Shown: one piece after another, positions 61,749-64,000 of the stretch
How the letters are laid out: the number at the start of each line of letters is the position of its first letter
How positions within the stretch are numbered: position 1 is the first letter of the stretch
From: an uncultured Bacteroides sp.
GTDB taxonomy: Bacteria; Bacteroidota; Bacteroidia; Bacteroidales; Bacteroidaceae
Direction: 5' to 3'
Assembly: GCA_900766005.1 (NCBI GenBank)
Contig: CAAFTU010000069.1
Coordinates: 1 to 64,000, forward strand
DNA: 64,000 nt
Notes under the pieces: generated by a model
Told to the model about the DNA's origin: nothing
Database searches by the model: none
The model's input: the letters and a program-made list of their open reading frames with translations, nothing else
Translations under genes and position numbers: made by a program

Positions 61749-64000
61749 TCAATACCATTGAATGTTGCTCTGTGTCTGGCTACGCTGCTCGTACTTCAAA
61801 TCTTGCAGGATACTTGCATTGGCACGGATGGTGACATTGTAGTATTTCCAGCGTCCGAACGGAGACAGACTGGCAGAAAGATTAAAACAGTGCAGGTCGC
61901 GCGTGATGGTGCACGAAGTCTGCGTAATCTCCTTCGCCTGGAAGTCGTAACCCGAATTGAACGACAGCGACCAGTTATTGGAAATTTTGATATTACCGTT
62001 GGCGTTGATGTTGTGCGTATACGTATACGGATACCGCATGGAGTGACGGTTGATGGGTTTCGAACGGTCTTCACGGATATTGAATGAATAACTCAAACTG
62101 AGCGACCAAGGCATCTTGAACACCTGATAGCCATCCGAGTCGGCCTGAGCCTTCTCCACCTTCTTCGTTTCCGTTTCAGCATCACCCAGGCTATCCGAAT
62201 CTTCCTCGTCCTCCTCCCCTTTATTCTTGTCCTTCTTCTGCTCATCCTTCGGACCGAACCACTTCTTCCACGTGTCATTATTAAAGGTATAGTTGAAAGA
62301 AGAGCCATAACCTTGGAAACGTCCGAAACGTCCGTACGACCATTCCGTGCGATTGCCGGTCACCACATTACCATTCTTGTCGAAAGTATAAGCATAAGTA
62401 GCAAACGACGCATTCATGTTGAACGTATAATTTTTCGTCAGCTTCAGACGGAGATTCATGCTCAAGTCGCTCCACGGACGTTCCTTCGCTGCCATGTTGT
62501 ACGACATACCCAGACCGAATTCATCAATCAGGCTGACTTTCTTCACCGTATCCTTCTTGGCATCGTAATACTTCATCTCCAAGTTGTTCGAGATAGAGAA
62601 ACTCACCGTTCCCGAACCTTCCCGGGAAGGCACCCCGTAAGGCTGTCCCGTAAAAGGAGAATAATATTGCGTCTGGCCGTTGTTGTCAGTATACTCCTCC
62701 CAGTACTTGCTGAAGCCCGGTGCACCGCTCAAGCTCACCTGCGGAGTGAAGACGTGACGGATTTGAATGTCCTTCTTCTTGGCAAATACCGGCTTGTACA
62801 TACCATACAGTTTCGTGCTCAGACTCAAACTGGCCGAATAATTAGCCACCCGGTAAAAGCCGTGAATGGTATCTCCCGGCAGCGTTTCCAAACGGCTCGT
62901 TTCTTCGTTATAATGCTGATTGACCTTGCGTGTGTACCAACGCTCCGTATAGTTTACCGACGGCGAAACCTGCAGATACTTAAACAGCGTAAACGTGGCA
63001 CTGATAGGAATATTGTGGTTCATGGCATTCTCCCACTCGCTCAGACCCGCCTTAAACAGACGGTCGTCCTTGGTGCGGATACTGTTGGTGAGACGGCCGC
63101 TGTAGCTCACCGAAATCTTCTCATACCAACGTTCGGCACCCGCTGCCTTCTTACGCTTGAAAGGATACAGACGGCTCAACGTGATATTCAAGTCGGGCAA
63201 CGTCACCGCAATCGACGAGTCGCGCATGGTCTGCGCAATGTTCGTTGTTCCCGACAGCGTCAGACCGATATCCGGGAAGCTGCGTGAATAGCTGATACTG
63301 GAAGTCTTGGTATTCTGAGTCAGCAACTGCGAATTATACAAGTTGTTGATATTGGAACGCTCATAGCTACTGGTAGCAAAGTTCACACTGGCCGAGAAAG
63401 TACTGTTGGGACTTGCCTTGGCATCCTGACGGTGATTCCACACAATCTTGAAGTCCTTCGACACCGCATAGTCCGGCATACCCTTGTCGCCCGTCTTGGT
63501 GACCTGATAGTCGGCCTGCAGCGTTCCCGAGAACTTGTAGCGCTTGTTGTAGTTGGTCAGCCCGGACAGACGCCACGACCCCTTCGTGAAAATATCCCCC
63601 GTCAGCTTCAAGTCCATCTTGTCACTGAGAGCAAAATAATATCCACCTTCCGACAATCCGAAACCGCGGCTCGAGTCGTCCATGTAGGTAGGCATGATGA
63701 ATCCGGATGAATAACTGCTGGAGAACGGGAAGAAAAAGAACGGCACAGCCAGCGGCAACGGCACATCCTCCACCACCAGATAGGCAGGCCCTGTCACCAC
63801 ATTCTTCTTCGGACGCACCTTGGCACGAGTCAGCTGCATATAAAAGTGAGGATGATCATGATGGTCGCAGGTCGTATAACGTCCATGCTCCATGAAAATC
63901 TCGTCATTCGCCCCCTTCTTGGCCTTGCTTCCGGTCACATACCCTTCCCCCTGCTGGGTCACGATATCCGTAATCCCCGCCTTCTTGGTCTTGAAGTTAT
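61749..64000 (-). CDS. lptD: LptD-like LPS-assembly outer-membrane protein, N-terminus outside the window
   Basis: The frame runs through the right edge, so about 750 C-terminal residues are visible and the start and periplasmic LptA-like domain lie outside. It resembles the Bacteroidetes LptD: a conserved block GRYTTCDHHDHPHFYM near the left end of the visible part, then VEDVPLPLAVPFFFFPF where the barrel begins. Alternating beta-strands rich in aromatic, Ser and Thr residues follow down to the terminal IQWY. LptD inserts LPS into the outer leaflet with LptE. An acidic, lysine-rich insert (KKDKNKGEEDEEDSDSLGD and onward) occupies one predicted extracellular loop. An in-frame GTG at 63962 is not needed as a start because the frame stays open beyond it. 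Confidence 0.85.
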   Translation of the reverse strand, partial: NFKTKKAGITDIVTQQGEGYVTGSKAKKGANDEIFMEHGRYTTCDHHDHPHFYMQLTRAKVRPKKNVVTGPAYLVVEDVPLPLAVPFFFFPFSSSYSSGFIMPTYMDDSSRGFGLSEGGYYFALSDKMDLKLTGDIFTKGSWRLSGLTNYNKRYKFSGTLQADYQVTKTGDKGMPDYAVSKDFKIVWNHRQDAKASPNSTFSASVNFATSSYERSNINNLYNSQLLTQNTKTSSISYSRSFPDIGLTLSGTTNIAQTMRDSSIAVTLPDLNITLSRLYPFKRKKAAGAERWYEKISVSYSGRLTNSIRTKDDRLFKAGLSEWENAMNHNIPISATFTLFKYLQVSPSVNYTERWYTRKVNQHYNEETSRLETLPGDTIHGFYRVANYSASLSLSTKLYGMYKPVFAKKKDIQIRHVFTPQVSLSGAPGFSKYWEEYTDNNGQTQYYSPFTGQPYGVPSREGSGTVSFSISNNLEMKYYDAKKDTVKKVSLIDEFGLGMSYNMAAKERPWSDLSMNLRLKLTKNYTFNMNASFATYAYTFDKNGNVVTGNRTEWSYGRFGRFQGYGSSFNYTFNNDTWKKWFGPKDEQKKDKNKGEEDEEDSDSLGDAETETKKVEKAQADSDGYQVFKMPWSLSLSYSFNIREDRSKPINRHSMRYPYTYTHNINANGNIKISNNWSLSFNSGYDFQAKEITQTSCTITRDLHCFNLSASLSPFGRWKYYNVTIRANASILQDLKYEQRSQTQSNIQWY

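Overview
The window is core chromosome from a Bacteroidales bacterium, most likely Bacteroides, Phocaeicola or a close gut relative. Evidence: many genes are preceded by the Bacteroidetes -7 promoter element TAnnTTTG (two have a TTTG exactly 20 nt upstream); MurF and alanine racemase are one fused protein; NuoC and NuoD are fused and NuoE, NuoF and NuoG are absent from the Nuo operon; there is a bifunctional fucokinase/fucose-1-phosphate guanylyltransferase (Fkp); and there are split methylmalonyl-CoA mutase genes. Coding density is high, and most genes end in clear hairpin terminators. I see no insertion sequence, prophage, CRISPR array or integrase.

Layout. 1-42: start of a truncated minus-strand reading frame. 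379-2799: orphan GatC-like PTS membrane component followed by KduI with an apparent signal peptide. 3121-3202: candidate small RNA with its own promoter and terminator. 3281-11249 (minus): Dna2-like nuclease-helicase, TatC, TatA, MurF-Alr and a GSCFA protein. 11331-16060 (plus): dxs, trkA, trkH. 16255-26676 (plus): small exported protein, then nuoA-B-CD-H-I-J-K-L-M-N. 26888-33332 (minus): topB, mutB, mutA. 33534-37585: AspT/YidE-type transporter (plus), cytidylate-kinase-like protein and ThrE-type exporter (both minus). 37884-40788 (plus): substrate-binding protein, permease and ATPase of an Fe3+-siderophore/cobalamin-type ABC importer. 40957-42831 (minus): GH29 alpha-L-fucosidase. 43109-50150 (minus): RND tripartite efflux operon, then a MATE pump. 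50255-54363 (plus): lysS, gpsA, pgi. 54527-55018 (minus): small lipoprotein. 55189-59579 (plus): HAD phosphatase, fkp, exonuclease III. 59641-59713 (minus): tRNA-Arg(CCG). 59933-61639 (plus): asnA, ung. 61749-64000 (minus): LptD-like protein cut by the right edge.

How the genes fit together. The window carries several parts of gut Bacteroidales anaerobic physiology: an ion-pumping Nuo complex without the NADH-oxidising module, the B12-dependent mutase of succinate/propionate metabolism, and host or plant glycan use (fucosidase, Fkp for fucose salvage, KduI for unsaturated uronic acids). It also carries envelope biogenesis (MurF-Alr, Tat, LptD) and drug efflux.

The most unusual item is the two-gene unit at 379-2799. 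A normally cytoplasmic isomerase, KduI, carries a convincing signal peptide and sits beside a PTS permease domain with no phosphotransfer partners in view. This suggests periplasmic isomerisation of 5-keto-4-deoxyuronate followed by non-phosphorylating import. That is an inference and has not been shown.
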